A DNA stretch of 64,000 bases from DATKNA01 sp963755755 (lineage in GTDB: Bacteria > Actinomycetota > Actinomycetes > Actinomycetales > Kineosporiaceae), in the NCBI GenBank assembly GCA_963755755.1, contig CAVWLJ010000008.1, positions 131,493 to 195,492 of the forward strand, in the 5' to 3' direction. Positions 26,847-36,779 of this stretch are shown piece by piece (the first letter of the stretch is position 1; every line of letters starts with the position of its first letter). Position numbers and translations under genes: made by a program. The notes under the pieces are model-generated. The model saw only the letters and a program-made list of their open reading frames with translations, made no database searches and was not told the DNA's origin.

Positions 26847-27443
26847 TCAGGCCGAGGTGTCGACCATCAACCCGTCCTGCAGCACCGAGGCGAGCTGGTC
26901 GCGATCGACGCCCTTGTCGTCGACGAGCTGGGCGAGGCTGCCGCCGCCGCGCAGCGAGGCCAGCAGATCGTCCGACGTCGTCCCGAGCAGGGAGCTCAGC
27001 CCGTCGAGCGTGGCGCGCTGCCCGGCGTCCAGCGACGATCCGAGCACACCGCTGACCGCGCTCGTTCCGGACTCGGCGGAAGGCGTGCCGGACGGCGGGA
27101 CCGATGGACGCGGCGAACCGACCCGGGTCGCGATGGACTGCGCGATCTGATCCGCCCGGCCGGACTGCTGAACCCCGGCAGGCAGCCCCGCCTTGATCGC
27201 CGAGATCAGGTCGTCGTGCGAGACGCCCTTCTGCTGCGCCAGGTCGTCCAGGCTCGTGCCGCTCTGGAGCGCCGCGGACACGTCCTGGTCGCTCATGCCC
27301 AGCGCTTTGGCAGCGCTCTCGAGGGCTCCTCCCCCGTGATGGTGGTGCCGGTGGCCGCCCTGCGTGCCCTGCGTTCCGGTCGTCTGGGTACTCGCCCAGG
27401 ATGCGGCGAGGCTCCCGCCGCCGACCGCGTCGATCGATCCCAT
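26847..27443 (-). CDS. Hypothetical protein with two copies of a helical module
   Basis: The 198-residue product has a Gly/Gln-rich start with a His cluster (GGHRHHHHGG), then two similar modules. The first runs SDQDVSAALQSGTSLDDLAQ and QKGVSHDDLISAIKAGL. The second runs SDDLLASLRGGGSLAQLVDD and KGVDRDQLASVLQDGL. A Ser/Pro-rich linker separates them. No family is recognised and there is no signal peptide. It faces the transglycosylase gene tail to tail. Confidence 0.7.
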   Translation of the reverse strand: MGSIDAVGGGSLAASWASTQTTGTQGTQGGHRHHHHGGGALESAAKALGMSDQDVSAALQSGTSLDDLAQQKGVSHDDLISAIKAGLPAGVQQSGRADQIAQSIATRVGSPRPSVPPSGTPSAESGTSAVSGVLGSSLDAGQRATLDGLSSLLGTTSDDLLASLRGGGSLAQLVDDKGVDRDQLASVLQDGLMVDTSA

Positions 27444-27639
27444 CGTCGTGGCTTCCTTCCCGGGGTCGACCCTCGACCCCGACGGTCAGAGATCGACCAC
27501 CGGGCGGCGGGACCCGACCTCAGAACGCGGGTTGCCAGCACATTCACAGCTGCACGATCAGCTGCGGTCCAGCGACCTTGTAGCCGCGGCGAACGGGTGG
27601 CGGTCGTCGTGGCCACCCCCCGTTCGCTGTGGAGCACGT

Positions 27640-28416
27640 TCAGCTTCGGGAAGGCGCCACGGCGCGCGCGGCATGGGCGACCGCCCGGATGGTGAACGGT
27701 GCCTCCGGGAGCAACTCGCGACACCGCCCGCGCAGCCGCTCGCGGTCCTGGCGCGACAGCGACGCCACGTGCAGGCCGGCCGGGCCGACGCCGAGGGTGT
27801 AGGGCTGCCACCAGTCCTCGAACGACGCGTGCGGGACCTCGACGGCCAGCTCGCCGCTCTCGGCGTCCGGCATACCCGCGGCGGCGAAGAGCTCCGCGAG
27901 GGAACCGGCCCGCGCCCCCGGCAGCGCCGTCTCGTCCCGGACGCCGGGGGTGACGTCGTGGGCCGCCGCCCAGAAGGGGTCGAGCGGACTGCGCTGACCC
28001 GCGTAGTCCCAGACGCAGGCGGCGACCGTGCCGCCGGGGCGGGCGACGCGCGCCATCTCGGTCAACCCCCGCACCGGGTCCGTCATGAAGTGCACGACGA
28101 GCTGGGCGAGCACGACGTCGAAGGCGGCGTCCCCGAACGGCAGCTGCTCGGCGGAGGCCTGCCGGACGTCGACCGCGGGGAACCGCTCCCGCGCCGCGGC
28201 GACGAAGGGCGGCGAGGGCTCCACCGCTGCCACCGCCGCGGCGCTGAGACGCTCGACGAGCACGGCGGTGAGCGCACCAGGCCCGGAACCGACGTCGAGG
28301 GCGGTGGAGGGGGCTTGGACGCCGGCGAGGTCGGCGAACTTCACCGCGAGCTGCTGGGAGTAACGGCCCATGAAGCGCCCGTAGGCATCAGCGGTGACGT
28401 CGAACACGGCGGTCAC
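27640..28416 (-). CDS. Class I SAM-dependent methyltransferase
   Basis: The Rossmann methyltransferase core is complete: motif I STALDVGSGPGALTAVL, motif II VAAVEPSPPFVAAARERFP, motif III FDVVLAQLVVHFMTDPVRGL, and the post-I strand VARPGGTVAACVWDYAG. The N-terminus FDVTADAYGRFMGRYSQQLA is typical of UbiE/Methyltransf_11 relatives. GTG 28416 or 28407 starts the protein. The substrate is unknown and the neighbours are unrelated. Confidence 0.85.
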   Translation of the reverse strand: MTAVFDVTADAYGRFMGRYSQQLAVKFADLAGVQAPSTALDVGSGPGALTAVLVERLSAAAVAAVEPSPPFVAAARERFPAVDVRQASAEQLPFGDAAFDVVLAQLVVHFMTDPVRGLTEMARVARPGGTVAACVWDYAGQRSPLDPFWAAAHDVTPGVRDETALPGARAGSLAELFAAAGMPDAESGELAVEVPHASFEDWWQPYTLGVGPAGLHVASLSRQDRERLRGRCRELLPEAPFTIRAVAHAARAVAPSRS

Positions 28417-28560
28417 GCTAGACCGTGCCGCCCCTCGTGGAGCGCGCCTTGGAGCACGCCTGCCTGTCTCCACCGTCGGGCCGTTCGCGACGTCCGGCGC
28501 GCTGACGCACGCATCGCCCGGTCGTCGCTATCCGCGAGCTGTCGGTGCCCAGCCGGCGGA

Positions 28561-29538
28561 TCACCTCACGCCCGATTCGACAGTCAGTATTCCGGCGTCC
28601 GCATCCAGGGTGGCCATGGTCCCGATCGGCAGCGCCAGAGGGCTCTCCCCGTGACCTATCGGCAATCCACCCAGTACGGGTACCCCCAACGCACCCAATC
28701 TGTCCCTCAAGACGTCTATCTCGGTGCAGCGAGAGTCCGATGACGGGTCGGTCGCGCTCCCGCATCCCGTGTATTGCCCGACGGCTACGCCGGCAACACC
28801 CTTCAAGATACCCGCGTTTCTCAGCATGGTGAGTTGCCGGTCGATATGACCCAGCCGCACGTTCACCGCCTCGAGCAAGAGTATTGCCTCCCCGAAGTCC
28901 GGCAGAGCCCACCCGGCAGCGGTCGCGATCGAATCCTGATTGCCACCGATGAGTCGGCCGGTCGCCTTGCCGCCGGTGGTCAGCTCGTGCGTATGTTCGC
29001 TCGTCGTGGAGGGGATTTCGATCGGTTCCGTGGTGGTGACCGCTCTCACGAAGGACTCGGCGCTCCTTGCACCGAAACTCTCCGCATCCCAGGGCGCCCC
29101 GTGAATGCCGACGAGACCACAGGCTTTCATCAGTGCCATGTGCAGGATCGTGATCTCACTGAACCCCACGACGAGCTTCGGGCGCCTGCGCGCGGCCTCG
29201 ACGTCCAAGCCGTGGGCAATGCGATAGGCACCCTTGCCCCCACGCGTGGCTATGATCGCCTTGATGCCCGGGTCGCGTAGAGCCTCGTTGAAATCACGGA
29301 GTCGGTCTACGTCCGTACCGGCGAGGTAATCGAGAGTCGTGTCCACATCGTAGACATGCGTACCGTACTCGACGCGTAAGCCTAATGCTTCCAGCACCGC
29401 GGTGGCGCGTTCGAGCCCACCCTCGGGCACCGGGCTCGCCGGTGACACGAAACGTACCCGGTCGCCGGGCCGCAATCGTGGCGGCCGGATGACACCGCTC
29501 CCCGCTCCAGAAGGTGCACGTGCTCCATCGCCCATCAC
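28561..29538 (-). CDS. Peptidase S66 family (LD-carboxypeptidase / MccF-like)
   Basis: The 325-residue protein matches the S66 fold: RPPRLRPGDRVRFVSPASP at the start, IIATRGGKGAYRI, the nucleophile region PKLVVGFSEITILHMALM with the Ser in GFSE, and ILLLEAVNVRLGHIDRQL carrying the Glu. The end IGHGESPLALPIG carries the His. Members trim murein tetrapeptides or inactivate microcin-C-type toxins. Base composition is visibly lower in G+C than in the genes to the left, which suggests transfer. Which activity applies is undecided. Confidence 0.85.
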   Translation of the reverse strand: MMGDGARAPSGAGSGVIRPPRLRPGDRVRFVSPASPVPEGGLERATAVLEALGLRVEYGTHVYDVDTTLDYLAGTDVDRLRDFNEALRDPGIKAIIATRGGKGAYRIAHGLDVEAARRRPKLVVGFSEITILHMALMKACGLVGIHGAPWDAESFGARSAESFVRAVTTTEPIEIPSTTSEHTHELTTGGKATGRLIGGNQDSIATAAGWALPDFGEAILLLEAVNVRLGHIDRQLTMLRNAGILKGVAGVAVGQYTGCGSATDPSSDSRCTEIDVLRDRLGALGVPVLGGLPIGHGESPLALPIGTMATLDADAGILTVESGVR

Positions 29539-29818
29539 CCCATCCTCCTCGGGAGCTGGACTCTCTCGCCTCTGGGACGGTTCCGGGACGACCGCGCGAA
29601 CAGGCGCGCCTGTGGCTGGATGCGGAGCAATGGAGACCCCGACCCGGCGTACGCGGGCGAGCGTCGGTGCCGGCGAGCAACACGGACGTCGGGGGACCGT
29701 GCTTGGTCGCCGCCGTCGCCGTCGGGATGCTTCGGGCGTAGGCCGCAGCGGATGTGGCAGCTGATGCCGGCCGGATCAGTGCGAGTGCGATGAACGGGGC
29801 TCGTGCCAGCCTGGAACG

Positions 29819-31049
29819 GTGAACCGGGCACCACGATCGTCCTCGGCCTTCGCCTCGCTGGCGGGGGCCGTTCTCCTTCTCGGCATCGCGGACTCGATGG
29901 TCGGCTCCTACGCCGTGCTCTTCGCCGCCGACGAGGTCGGCCTGACTCCCGTTCAGGTCGGCGTGTTCGTGTCGGCACCGGCAGTCGGCGGGATCCTCGT
30001 CAGCTCGCTGCTCGGGCGGCGTTTCGACCGGCGTCCGACACGGCGCTATGCAGCGCTCGTCGCCGTCGGCGGGGCACTCGGCCTGTCCGCCATGGCCGTC
30101 AGCCGGTCCTTCGTCGTCCTGGTCGCCGTCGCCCTGACGCTGATGGGCCCGCTCAGCGCCGCGTTCCCGCAGCTCTTCACCCTTGCCCGCGTCGTGCTGG
30201 GCGATGGCGCCGCCGGGCGACGTTCCGCTCCTCTGCTGCGCTCCGGATGGTCGCTCGCGTGGGCGGTCGGGCCCCTGCTCGGCGCGGCCGTGCTGGCCAG
30301 GTCCGGGTACCCGGCGCTGCTCCTCGCGGCGGCCGCGACCCTGCTCCTGACGGCGGTGCTGACGCTCACCGTGCCCCGGCCGAGAGCCAATCCGGCGGAC
30401 GCCGACTCCGACGAACCGTCGTCCATGGCTCAGACGCCGTCGGCACGTCTGGGCCGGCTCCCCCTGGCCCTGCTCGTCGCCGCGGTCGCCGCGTTCTTCA
30501 CCGCGATGTACGCGGGGTCCGTGGCGCTCCCGCTCTTCGTCACGCGGGCGCTCCACCAGCCGGACTCCTCGGTGGGGGCGCTGTACAGCGCCTGCGCCGC
30601 AGTCGAGGTGGTCGCCGCACTCGCCCTCGCCGCCCTGCCGCCCTCAGGTCAGCCAACGCGCGCTGATCACGGGCGGCATGGTCGCGTTCATCGTCTACTA
30701 CGGGCTGACGGTCATCGCCGGAGGCATGCCGCTGTTGCTCGCCGGGCAGGTGGCGCGAGGCATCGGGATCGCCGTCGTCGGCGCCGCCGGCATCCGGTTC
30801 TTCCAAGAGGCGTTGGCCCCCGAGACCGGCCGCGCCACCACGCTGTTCTCGAATGCCAGCACAGCTGGATCGCTCGTGGCCGGCGTCCTCGCCGGCGCGG
30901 CCGTGCGAGCCGTCGGGTACACCAGCGCCCTGGCCCTCTGCGGCGCGCTCGCGGTGCTCGCCACGGTGCTCTTCGTCGCGGGATCCTCCCCCCGCATGAG
31001 GGCCCGGGACCGGGAGCCCGAGGAGGTCCTCAGTTCGGCAGCAGGCTGA
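29819..31049 (+). pseudogene. MFS sugar-efflux-type transporter, one frameshift
   Basis: Twelve-helix MFS protein resembling the SetA/SotB sugar efflux family (AMYAGSVALPLFVTRALHQP is characteristic). It starts at GTG 29819. Residues up to about 275 (ALALAALPPS) are in one frame; VSQRALITGGMVAFIVYYGL and the remaining helices are in another. Removing one G near 30643 restores a continuous protein, LPPS-VSQRALITGG. The gap 29539-29818 before it holds no gene that could be supported. Confidence 0.75.
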
Positions 31050-31090
31050 GCGACCCGAGCGTCACGGCGGCGGGGCCAGGTGTCGCTGCG

Positions 31091-31903
31091 TCAACCGAGC
31101 TCGGCGAGTAGTTCCGGGAGGAGTGGGGCAGCAGCGGCCGAGTCGCGGATCGATACGGGACGGGTGGCGCCGACGAGTGCGACCACCGCGTCCGATTGCG
31201 CCAGAACCCAGGCGACGGCCAGGCGGTGGGCGCTCGTGCCGGTGCGGTCGGCGAGGGACCGCAGTGGGGCGAACGCATCGCCGGCGATCGCGCCGGGACC
31301 GCCGAGCGGCATGTAGGCGAGATACCCGATGCCTTCCCGAGTGCAGTACTCGACCATGGGAAGGTCGTCCCGGACGGCGAACGACAGCCGGTTCTGCACG
31401 GTCGCGATCGGCGCGACCGTTCGGGCCTCCTGGAGTTGGTCGATCGTCACGTTCGACAGCCCGATCGCGGCGACCTTGCCTGCGTGGCGCAGATCGGCGA
31501 GCGCGCCGACGCTCTCGGCCAGCGGCACGCCCGGGTCGACATGGTGCAGCTGATAGAGGTCGATGCGCTCGACGCCGAGGGTCCGCAGGCTGATCTCGCA
31601 GTGGCGCCGGAGGGTTGAGGGCCGGCCGTCGACGGGGAAGTCGTCGCCGTCGCGCCAGTGGCCGCCCTTCGTCGCCACGATCGGCTGCTCGCCCCGCCAC
31701 TGGCGCAGACCGCTCGCCACGACGGCCTCAGCGAAGGATTCGATCCCGGGGCGCGTGTAGGCCAGCGCCGTATCGATCAGCCGGACGCCGGACTCCAGCG
31801 CGGCCAGGGTCACCTCGACGCCGTCATCCACGGAGCGGCCGAAGAAGGCCAGGGGTGCCGTACCGAGCCCGACGCGGCCGATCTCCTTCTCCTCGATGCG
31901 CAT
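31091..31903 (-). CDS. Aldo/keto reductase
   Basis: A 270-residue NADPH-dependent TIM-barrel oxidoreductase. The tetrad is visible as LIDTALAYT (Asp, Tyr), IVATKGGHW (Lys) and LYQLHHVD (His). The cofactor end reads VALVGATRPVSIRDSAAAA. ATG 31903 has GGAG seven to ten bases upstream. It may form a unit with the MBL hydrolase gene, which lies upstream on the same strand. The substrate is unknown. Confidence 0.88.
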   Translation of the reverse strand: MRIEEKEIGRVGLGTAPLAFFGRSVDDGVEVTLAALESGVRLIDTALAYTRPGIESFAEAVVASGLRQWRGEQPIVATKGGHWRDGDDFPVDGRPSTLRRHCEISLRTLGVERIDLYQLHHVDPGVPLAESVGALADLRHAGKVAAIGLSNVTIDQLQEARTVAPIATVQNRLSFAVRDDLPMVEYCTREGIGYLAYMPLGGPGAIAGDAFAPLRSLADRTGTSAHRLAVAWVLAQSDAVVALVGATRPVSIRDSAAAAPLLPELLAELG

Positions 31904-31988
31904 CGTCGTCTCCTGCTTCCAGACACGTGTTGTTGTCCTCGTTCCGGCGAGGAAGCGCGCACTGGACGGCGAGGACGAGGTGGCGTCG

Positions 31989-32792
31989 TCAGCTCGGCAG
32001 CGGGTGGAGGGTGAACGGCTCTCCCGGCGCCAGCTGGATGATGCGGTCGGGGTTGTCGACCCGACCTGGCAGCGATGCGGGATCGGCATTGAAGGGCGGG
32101 AAGTCGGGTGCGTCGACGCAGCCCCAGTGGTGCAGCAGCAGTGGCGTGTGAGGATAGGCGTTCGCCATCGTGACCGCGCCATCGAGCCCGAAGTGCCATT
32201 CACTGTCCGAGAAGTCGAACAGCATCGCGTCCGGTGTCGGCATGCGCAGGTGATGCTCGGGGATGAGCCGGGAATCGCCCGGTGCCCAGAGCGTGCCGTC
32301 GGGGGTTTCGATCCAGAACCCGCAGCAGTCCTGGGCGTGGAAGACGCGGTCGCTGGCTCCGGGAACATCGTTCTGCCAGGCGTGGTCGGCCGGGGTCACG
32401 GTCACCTGGATCGGGCCTACGGTGAAGCGGTCGCCGATGTCATGACCGGTTGAGGGCAACCCTTCGCCCTTCATCAGCGTGTCCACATAGCGCGTGGAGT
32501 GGAAGGTTGTGGTGACCGGCGCCAGCCGGCGGCAGGTGGGGACGCTGTAGTGGTCGTTGTCGCTGTGGGTGACCAGCACTGCATCCAGCCGCGGCACCGC
32601 ATCAGGAGTGATCGGAAAGTCGATCATCACCGGCATGTCGAAGCCGCCGAGCAGCGGGTCGATCATCAGCGTCGTCCCCCGGGAGTTGACAAGAAACCCG
32701 GCCATCCCGAGCCAGCGCAGCACGGTTCCGTCGTGCAGGTCGAAGGACTCGGCGCCGAACGGCTGGGTCTTCGGTGCTCGTGCCTGCTGCAT
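31989..32792 (-). CDS. MBL-fold metallo-hydrolase (UlaG-like)
   Basis: This 267-residue protein shows the metallo-beta-lactamase fold: LRWLGMAGFLVNSRGTTLMI and DPLLGG at the start, the metal site VLVTHSDNDHYSVP (a HxDxDH variant), TVTPADHAWQND and WAPGDSRLIPEHHL. It most resembles UlaG/N-acylphosphatidylethanolamine phospholipase D-type lactonases. ATG 32792 opens the frame just after an in-frame break. It may be co-transcribed with the aldo/keto reductase. Confidence 0.85.
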   Translation of the reverse strand: MQQARAPKTQPFGAESFDLHDGTVLRWLGMAGFLVNSRGTTLMIDPLLGGFDMPVMIDFPITPDAVPRLDAVLVTHSDNDHYSVPTCRRLAPVTTTFHSTRYVDTLMKGEGLPSTGHDIGDRFTVGPIQVTVTPADHAWQNDVPGASDRVFHAQDCCGFWIETPDGTLWAPGDSRLIPEHHLRMPTPDAMLFDFSDSEWHFGLDGAVTMANAYPHTPLLLHHWGCVDAPDFPPFNADPASLPGRVDNPDRIIQLAPGEPFTLHPLPS

Positions 32793-32921
32793 ATCAGTGA
32801 CCCTACCGAGCCCGGTCCCATCGGGAGCTGGCGTACACCGTCCAGGCAACCGGCCTGCTGGTGCCGTCGGCGCCCCGCCCTGCACTCCCGGCGTCGCGCG
32901 GACGGGTTCTATCGTCGCGTC

Positions 32922-34544
32922 GTGACAACTGCCGCTCAGCGGGCCGTGGTTCCGACCTCGCCGTTCGCGCCGTTTCGGCATCGGGCGTTCTTCTGGCTGT
33001 GGCTGGGTGTGGTCGTCGCCAGTATCGGGTCGTGGGGTCAGACGGTCGGGGCGCAGTGGCTGTTCGTCAACGACCCGAACGCGGCCACCATCGTGCCGCT
33101 CGTGCAGACCGCCAGCACGCTGCCGATGATGTTGTTGGCGCTGCCGGCGGGAGTGCTGGCCGATGCGTTCGACCGGCGGTGGATGCTGGTCGTGATCCAG
33201 GGCTACTTCATCGCCGTTTCGGCGTTGCTTGCCGTGCTGACCGCAGCGGGGAGGATGCCGCCCGCGTTGCTGCTTTCCTTCACGTTCGCTGTGGGAGCGG
33301 GGCAGGCGATGCTGTCGCCGACCTGGCAGTCATTGATCACCGAACTGGTTCCGCGGGAGGAGTTCGCCGCGGCGACCCGTCTCGACATGGTCAGCGTGAA
33401 CGTGTCCCGGGCGGCCGGGCCGGCGGTCGCCGGATTCGTCATCGCGCTCTGGGGTGTGCCACCGGTGTTCGCCGTGAATGTCGCTACCGGGGCGGTGTTG
33501 CTGATCATCTTGATTGCCTGGCGGCGGCCGACGGTCACCCTCCCGCAGCGGGAGCGCTTCGTGCCGGCGTTGCGGTCGGGAAGCCGGTACGTGCGGCACG
33601 AGCCGGTGATCCGAGCCATCCTGCTGCGATTCGCGTCGTTCATCTTTCCCGCCGGGGCGGTGTGGGCGCTGCTGCCGCTGATCGCCGACCGACAGCTCGG
33701 GCTGGCGGCCAGCGGCTACGGGATCCTGTTCTCGGCACTCGGTGTCGGCGCCGTCACAGCGGCGCTCGGGCTCGGTCGCCTCACGCAGCACCTGTCGTCC
33801 AACCAGATCCTCGCGGTGGCCGGGATCGGGTTCGCCCTCGCGTTCGCCGGCGTCGCCGTGACCTCGTCGATCTGGGTGGCCGTACCACTCCTGGTCGTGT
33901 GCGGGTTCGGCTGGACCGCCACCGTGGCGACGGTGATCTCGGAGCTCCAGCTGTTCCTGCCGGGTTGGGTCCGGGCCAGGGCGATCGCGATCTACCTGAT
34001 GGTGTTCCTCGGCACCCAGGCGATCGCCGCGCCGATATGGGGCCTGGTCACCCAGTACGCGGGCCTGCGGACCGCGCTGCTCGCCGCCGCCACTCTGCTG
34101 GTCGGGAGCGTGCTCCTCGGGCTGGTTCTTCGGGTGCCCGACAGCCACGGTCTGGACCGCTCACCCCTGGCGTACTGGGACACTCCGCGCCTGCAGGTTG
34201 ACCCGTCGACCGGCAGCGGCCCCGTCGTGGTCTCCATCCAATACGAGGTCAGTGACCAGGACCGGGACGCGTTCCTCGACGCGATGCGAGCCATGCGCCG
34301 GTCGCGGCTCCGGTCGGGCTCGTCCCGCTGGGATCTGTACCGCGTCGGGGAGGACCCGCACCGTTACGTCGAGCAGTTCGAGGTGCCCAGCTGGGAAGAG
34401 CACGAACGCCAGCACCAGGGACGGTTGACCGCCGAGGATCAGGCCATCGAGGACACCGCGTTCGCGTACGTCACCGGCAGCCCGCAGACCCAGCACCTGC
34501 TGCCCGCCACTGCCCGCGTCCCCGATGAGAAGGCTCCCCGCTGA
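32922..34544 (+). CDS. MFS exporter of the EntS (MFS_3) family
   Basis: The 540-residue protein starts at GTG 32922. Its N-terminal pattern FRHRAFFWLWLGVVVASIGS, GQTVGAQWLF and DRRWMLVVIQG is typical of EntS-like siderophore or drug exporters. Ten to twelve membrane helices are followed by a cytoplasmic tail (VVSIQYEVSDQDRDAFLDAM to AIEDTAFAYVTG) that is a normal part of MFS_3 proteins rather than a new fusion. It is divergent from the MBL gene. The substrate is unknown and no siderophore genes are nearby. Confidence 0.85.
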   Translation: MTTAAQRAVVPTSPFAPFRHRAFFWLWLGVVVASIGSWGQTVGAQWLFVNDPNAATIVPLVQTASTLPMMLLALPAGVLADAFDRRWMLVVIQGYFIAVSALLAVLTAAGRMPPALLLSFTFAVGAGQAMLSPTWQSLITELVPREEFAAATRLDMVSVNVSRAAGPAVAGFVIALWGVPPVFAVNVATGAVLLIILIAWRRPTVTLPQRERFVPALRSGSRYVRHEPVIRAILLRFASFIFPAGAVWALLPLIADRQLGLAASGYGILFSALGVGAVTAALGLGRLTQHLSSNQILAVAGIGFALAFAGVAVTSSIWVAVPLLVVCGFGWTATVATVISELQLFLPGWVRARAIAIYLMVFLGTQAIAAPIWGLVTQYAGLRTALLAAATLLVGSVLLGLVLRVPDSHGLDRSPLAYWDTPRLQVDPSTGSGPVVVSIQYEVSDQDRDAFLDAMRAMRRSRLRSGSSRWDLYRVGEDPHRYVEQFEVPSWEEHERQHQGRLTAEDQAIEDTAFAYVTGSPQTQHLLPATARVPDEKAPR

Positions 34545-34709
34545 ACTCCAGCAGTGGCTACACGACCGGCGGACGGTCCAGCATCCGGGGCTCTCGGCCG
34601 CGCGCGAGCAATCCCGAGCGGAAGTGATCCGATCGCTGAATGAACACCGACACCGGACCGCCCCTGCGTGAGCGGAGACGGCGTCGGGGCCGGCCACTAG
34701 CCTCGAATC

Positions 34710-35621
34710 ATGTCGTCGTCGGACGGTTCCTCGCGTCTCACGGTGGGCGAGATCGACATCGCGTACGAAACCCTCGGTGACCCCGCCGATCCTCCTGTTC
34801 TCCTGATACACGGGCTCGGCGGACAGTTGATCGACTGGCCGGACGGATTCTGCGAGAGGCTGGTGGAGCGGGGGCTCTACGTCATCCGGTTCGACAACCG
34901 CGACGTCGGGCTCTCCAGTCATAGCCAGGCTCCCCCACCCGATCTGGACGCCGTGCTGTCCGGGGACACATCGACCGTGCTCTACACACTCGACGAGATG
35001 GCCGGCGACGCCGCCGGGCTCATCGAAGTGCTGGGGCTGCGGTCGGCGCACGTCGTCGGCTTCTCCTTGGGCGGCATGATCGCCCAGACGTTGGCGATCC
35101 GACATCCCGCTCGCGTACGTAGTCTCATCTCGATCTCGTCGACCACGGGCAACGGCGAGGTCGGTCGGGCCACCGAGGGCGCATTGGCGCTCCTCACCGT
35201 TCCTCCGGTGCCGACTCGCGACGGGGCCATGGACCGCGCCGTGCTGTCCTCCCGGATCGTCGGGTCGCCTGCCTATCCGACGGACGAGGCCGAGGTGCGA
35301 GCGGAGGCCGCACGAGCCTTCGACCGAGCGTTCGATCCGGTCGGATTCACCCACCAGCTGGCGGCATCCTTCGTCCAGGCGGACCGAACCGCGCGCCTGG
35401 GCCGGGTCGGCGTCCCCACGCTGGTCATCCACGGCGCGGAGGACCCGCTCGTCCAGGCGAGCGGCGGGCAGGCCACAGCGGCCGCCATCCCCGGCGCCGA
35501 GCTGGTCGTCATCGAAGGGATGGGCCACGACCTACCCCAGGCTCTGCACCCCGAGATCGCCGACCACATCGCCGACCTCGTCCGACGAGCCGAGGCAGGA
35601 GCCCGCTCGGACCGCGACTGA
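34710..35621 (+). CDS. Alpha/beta hydrolase
   Basis: This 303-residue hydrolase has VLLIHGLGGQLIDWPDGFCE (oxyanion HG), VIRFDNRDVGLSSHSQ, the nucleophile elbow HVVGFSLGGMIAQTLAIRHP, the acid in LVIHGAEDPLVQ and the His in IEGMGHDLPQALHP. The pattern is close to RdmC/DnrP-type methylesterases, but no polyketide genes are present, so only the general class is assigned. Gap 34545-34709 has no gene. Confidence 0.88.
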   Translation: MSSSDGSSRLTVGEIDIAYETLGDPADPPVLLIHGLGGQLIDWPDGFCERLVERGLYVIRFDNRDVGLSSHSQAPPPDLDAVLSGDTSTVLYTLDEMAGDAAGLIEVLGLRSAHVVGFSLGGMIAQTLAIRHPARVRSLISISSTTGNGEVGRATEGALALLTVPPVPTRDGAMDRAVLSSRIVGSPAYPTDEAEVRAEAARAFDRAFDPVGFTHQLAASFVQADRTARLGRVGVPTLVIHGAEDPLVQASGGQATAAAIPGAELVVIEGMGHDLPQALHPEIADHIADLVRRAEAGARSDRD

Positions 35622-35715
35622 TCTGGGACGGCGCGCACCGCAAGGCCGCTGACGACGGTACCGAGTTGGCTATGCCATCAGCGTGCAACGGCGGGTGTAC
35701 CCGGCGCCGGACTTG

Positions 35716-36222
35716 TCACAGGAAAGCCAGCAGGCTGTCGGCGAGCACCGCGGGTGATGCCGTCCCGTCAAGGGGGATTGCTCCTCTGGCGAGCATGTGA
35801 GCCTCGAAGACAGGGCGCCCCTCGCGGATCTGCCGTCTGACGGCCTCGGTGCGAAGCGGCGAAGTCGCCCGTGCGAGCCGGGCGATCTGGGTGTCCTCGT
35901 CGATCCTCAGCAGGAACACCTGCTCGAACAAGTCCAGCATCTGGTCCTGGTTCCGGCCGATGCCGCAGAAGAACATCGGGCCGCTACCACCATCGGACGC
36001 GGCCGCGGCGGCCTCTTCGATCCGTGCCCGGCTCCAGACCCAGCGATGAGCAAGCAGCCAGCCATCGTCGGCGTCGGGAGGCTTTTCGACGGGCAATCCG
36101 GAGCTGCCCTCCCAGAAAGCCAGGTCATCGGTGTCAATGGCCACCAGGCCGCGCCGTGACAGCTCGGCGGCCAGCGTCGACTTGCCCGACCCCGGGTTAC
36201 CCGTGATCAGAAAGACCCGCAT
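35716..36222 (-). CDS. P-loop kinase-like ATPase
   Basis: A short (168-residue) P-loop protein begins MRVFLITGNPGSGKSTLAAE with an intact Walker A. IDTDDLAFWEGSSG follows, and a DIDED-like loop with Arg residues (LLRIDEDTQIARLARATS) resembles the lid of adenylate/shikimate-type kinases. ATG 36222 is preceded by GAGG. The substrate (nucleotide or antibiotic) is unknown. Confidence 0.75.
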   Translation of the reverse strand: MRVFLITGNPGSGKSTLAAELSRRGLVAIDTDDLAFWEGSSGLPVEKPPDADDGWLLAHRWVWSRARIEEAAAAASDGGSGPMFFCGIGRNQDQMLDLFEQVFLLRIDEDTQIARLARATSPLRTEAVRRQIREGRPVFEAHMLARGAIPLDGTASPAVLADSLLAFL

Positions 36223-36261
36223 CACCTCAGCCTGCCCGTCCGCTGGCCCGGCGGCGATCAC

Positions 36262-36582
36262 CTACCCGGTGGGCGCGGCCTTCGAACCCGCAGAGCTGGC
36301 GCCCACGGCGGCCGCCTCTCGCGCGGCGATGCGGGCCCTGACCTCCGGACGGCGCAGTGGCGGGACGGTGGCCGGGGGCTGCCGACGGGCCGGCAGCCCG
36401 TCGAGCAGCGCGTGGACCTCGGCGGTGACGTGCGCGATCGCCCGCTCGTAGGCGGCCTCGGTGCCGGCCGGTGGCTTCTGCAGGCCGGACACTTTGCGGA
36501 TGAACTGGCGGGCAGCCGCCTCGACCTCGTCGTCGGTGGCCGGCGGCTCCAAGCCGCGCAGCTCCGTGATGTTGCGGCACAT
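36262..36582 (-). CDS. DUF2277 family protein
   Basis: The N-terminus MCRNITELRGLEPPATDDEV, QFIRKVSGLQKP and the two helices after it match the DUF2277 family, whose members are 75-100 residues. The rest (PPLRRPEVRARIAAREAAAV) is a basic tail. The function of the family is unknown; the Cys at position 2 with Arg-Asn is its hallmark. Confidence 0.75.
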   Translation of the reverse strand: MCRNITELRGLEPPATDDEVEAAARQFIRKVSGLQKPPAGTEAAYERAIAHVTAEVHALLDGLPARRQPPATVPPLRRPEVRARIAAREAAAVGASSAGSKAAPTG

Positions 36583-36779
36583 GCGACCGATTTTAGGCCA
36601 GTCACGGCCATGGGCACGGGTCTTGGCCGGCCAACGGGCAGCCGCCCCCTCGCGATCTAAGGCCCTCAGAGGGACGACGGCGCCGGGATGCGCCGGTTGC
36701 CCGATGTCGCGGGTGCCCCCTCAGCACGACTGTTGGCTCGTCACCGGTTGAATCCCGTCCCGCCGAGGAGGCGGTGTCC

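Noticed and set aside
32922..34544. Novel MFS-monooxygenase fusion
   Set aside because: The C-terminal domain is a normal part of MFS_3 transporters.
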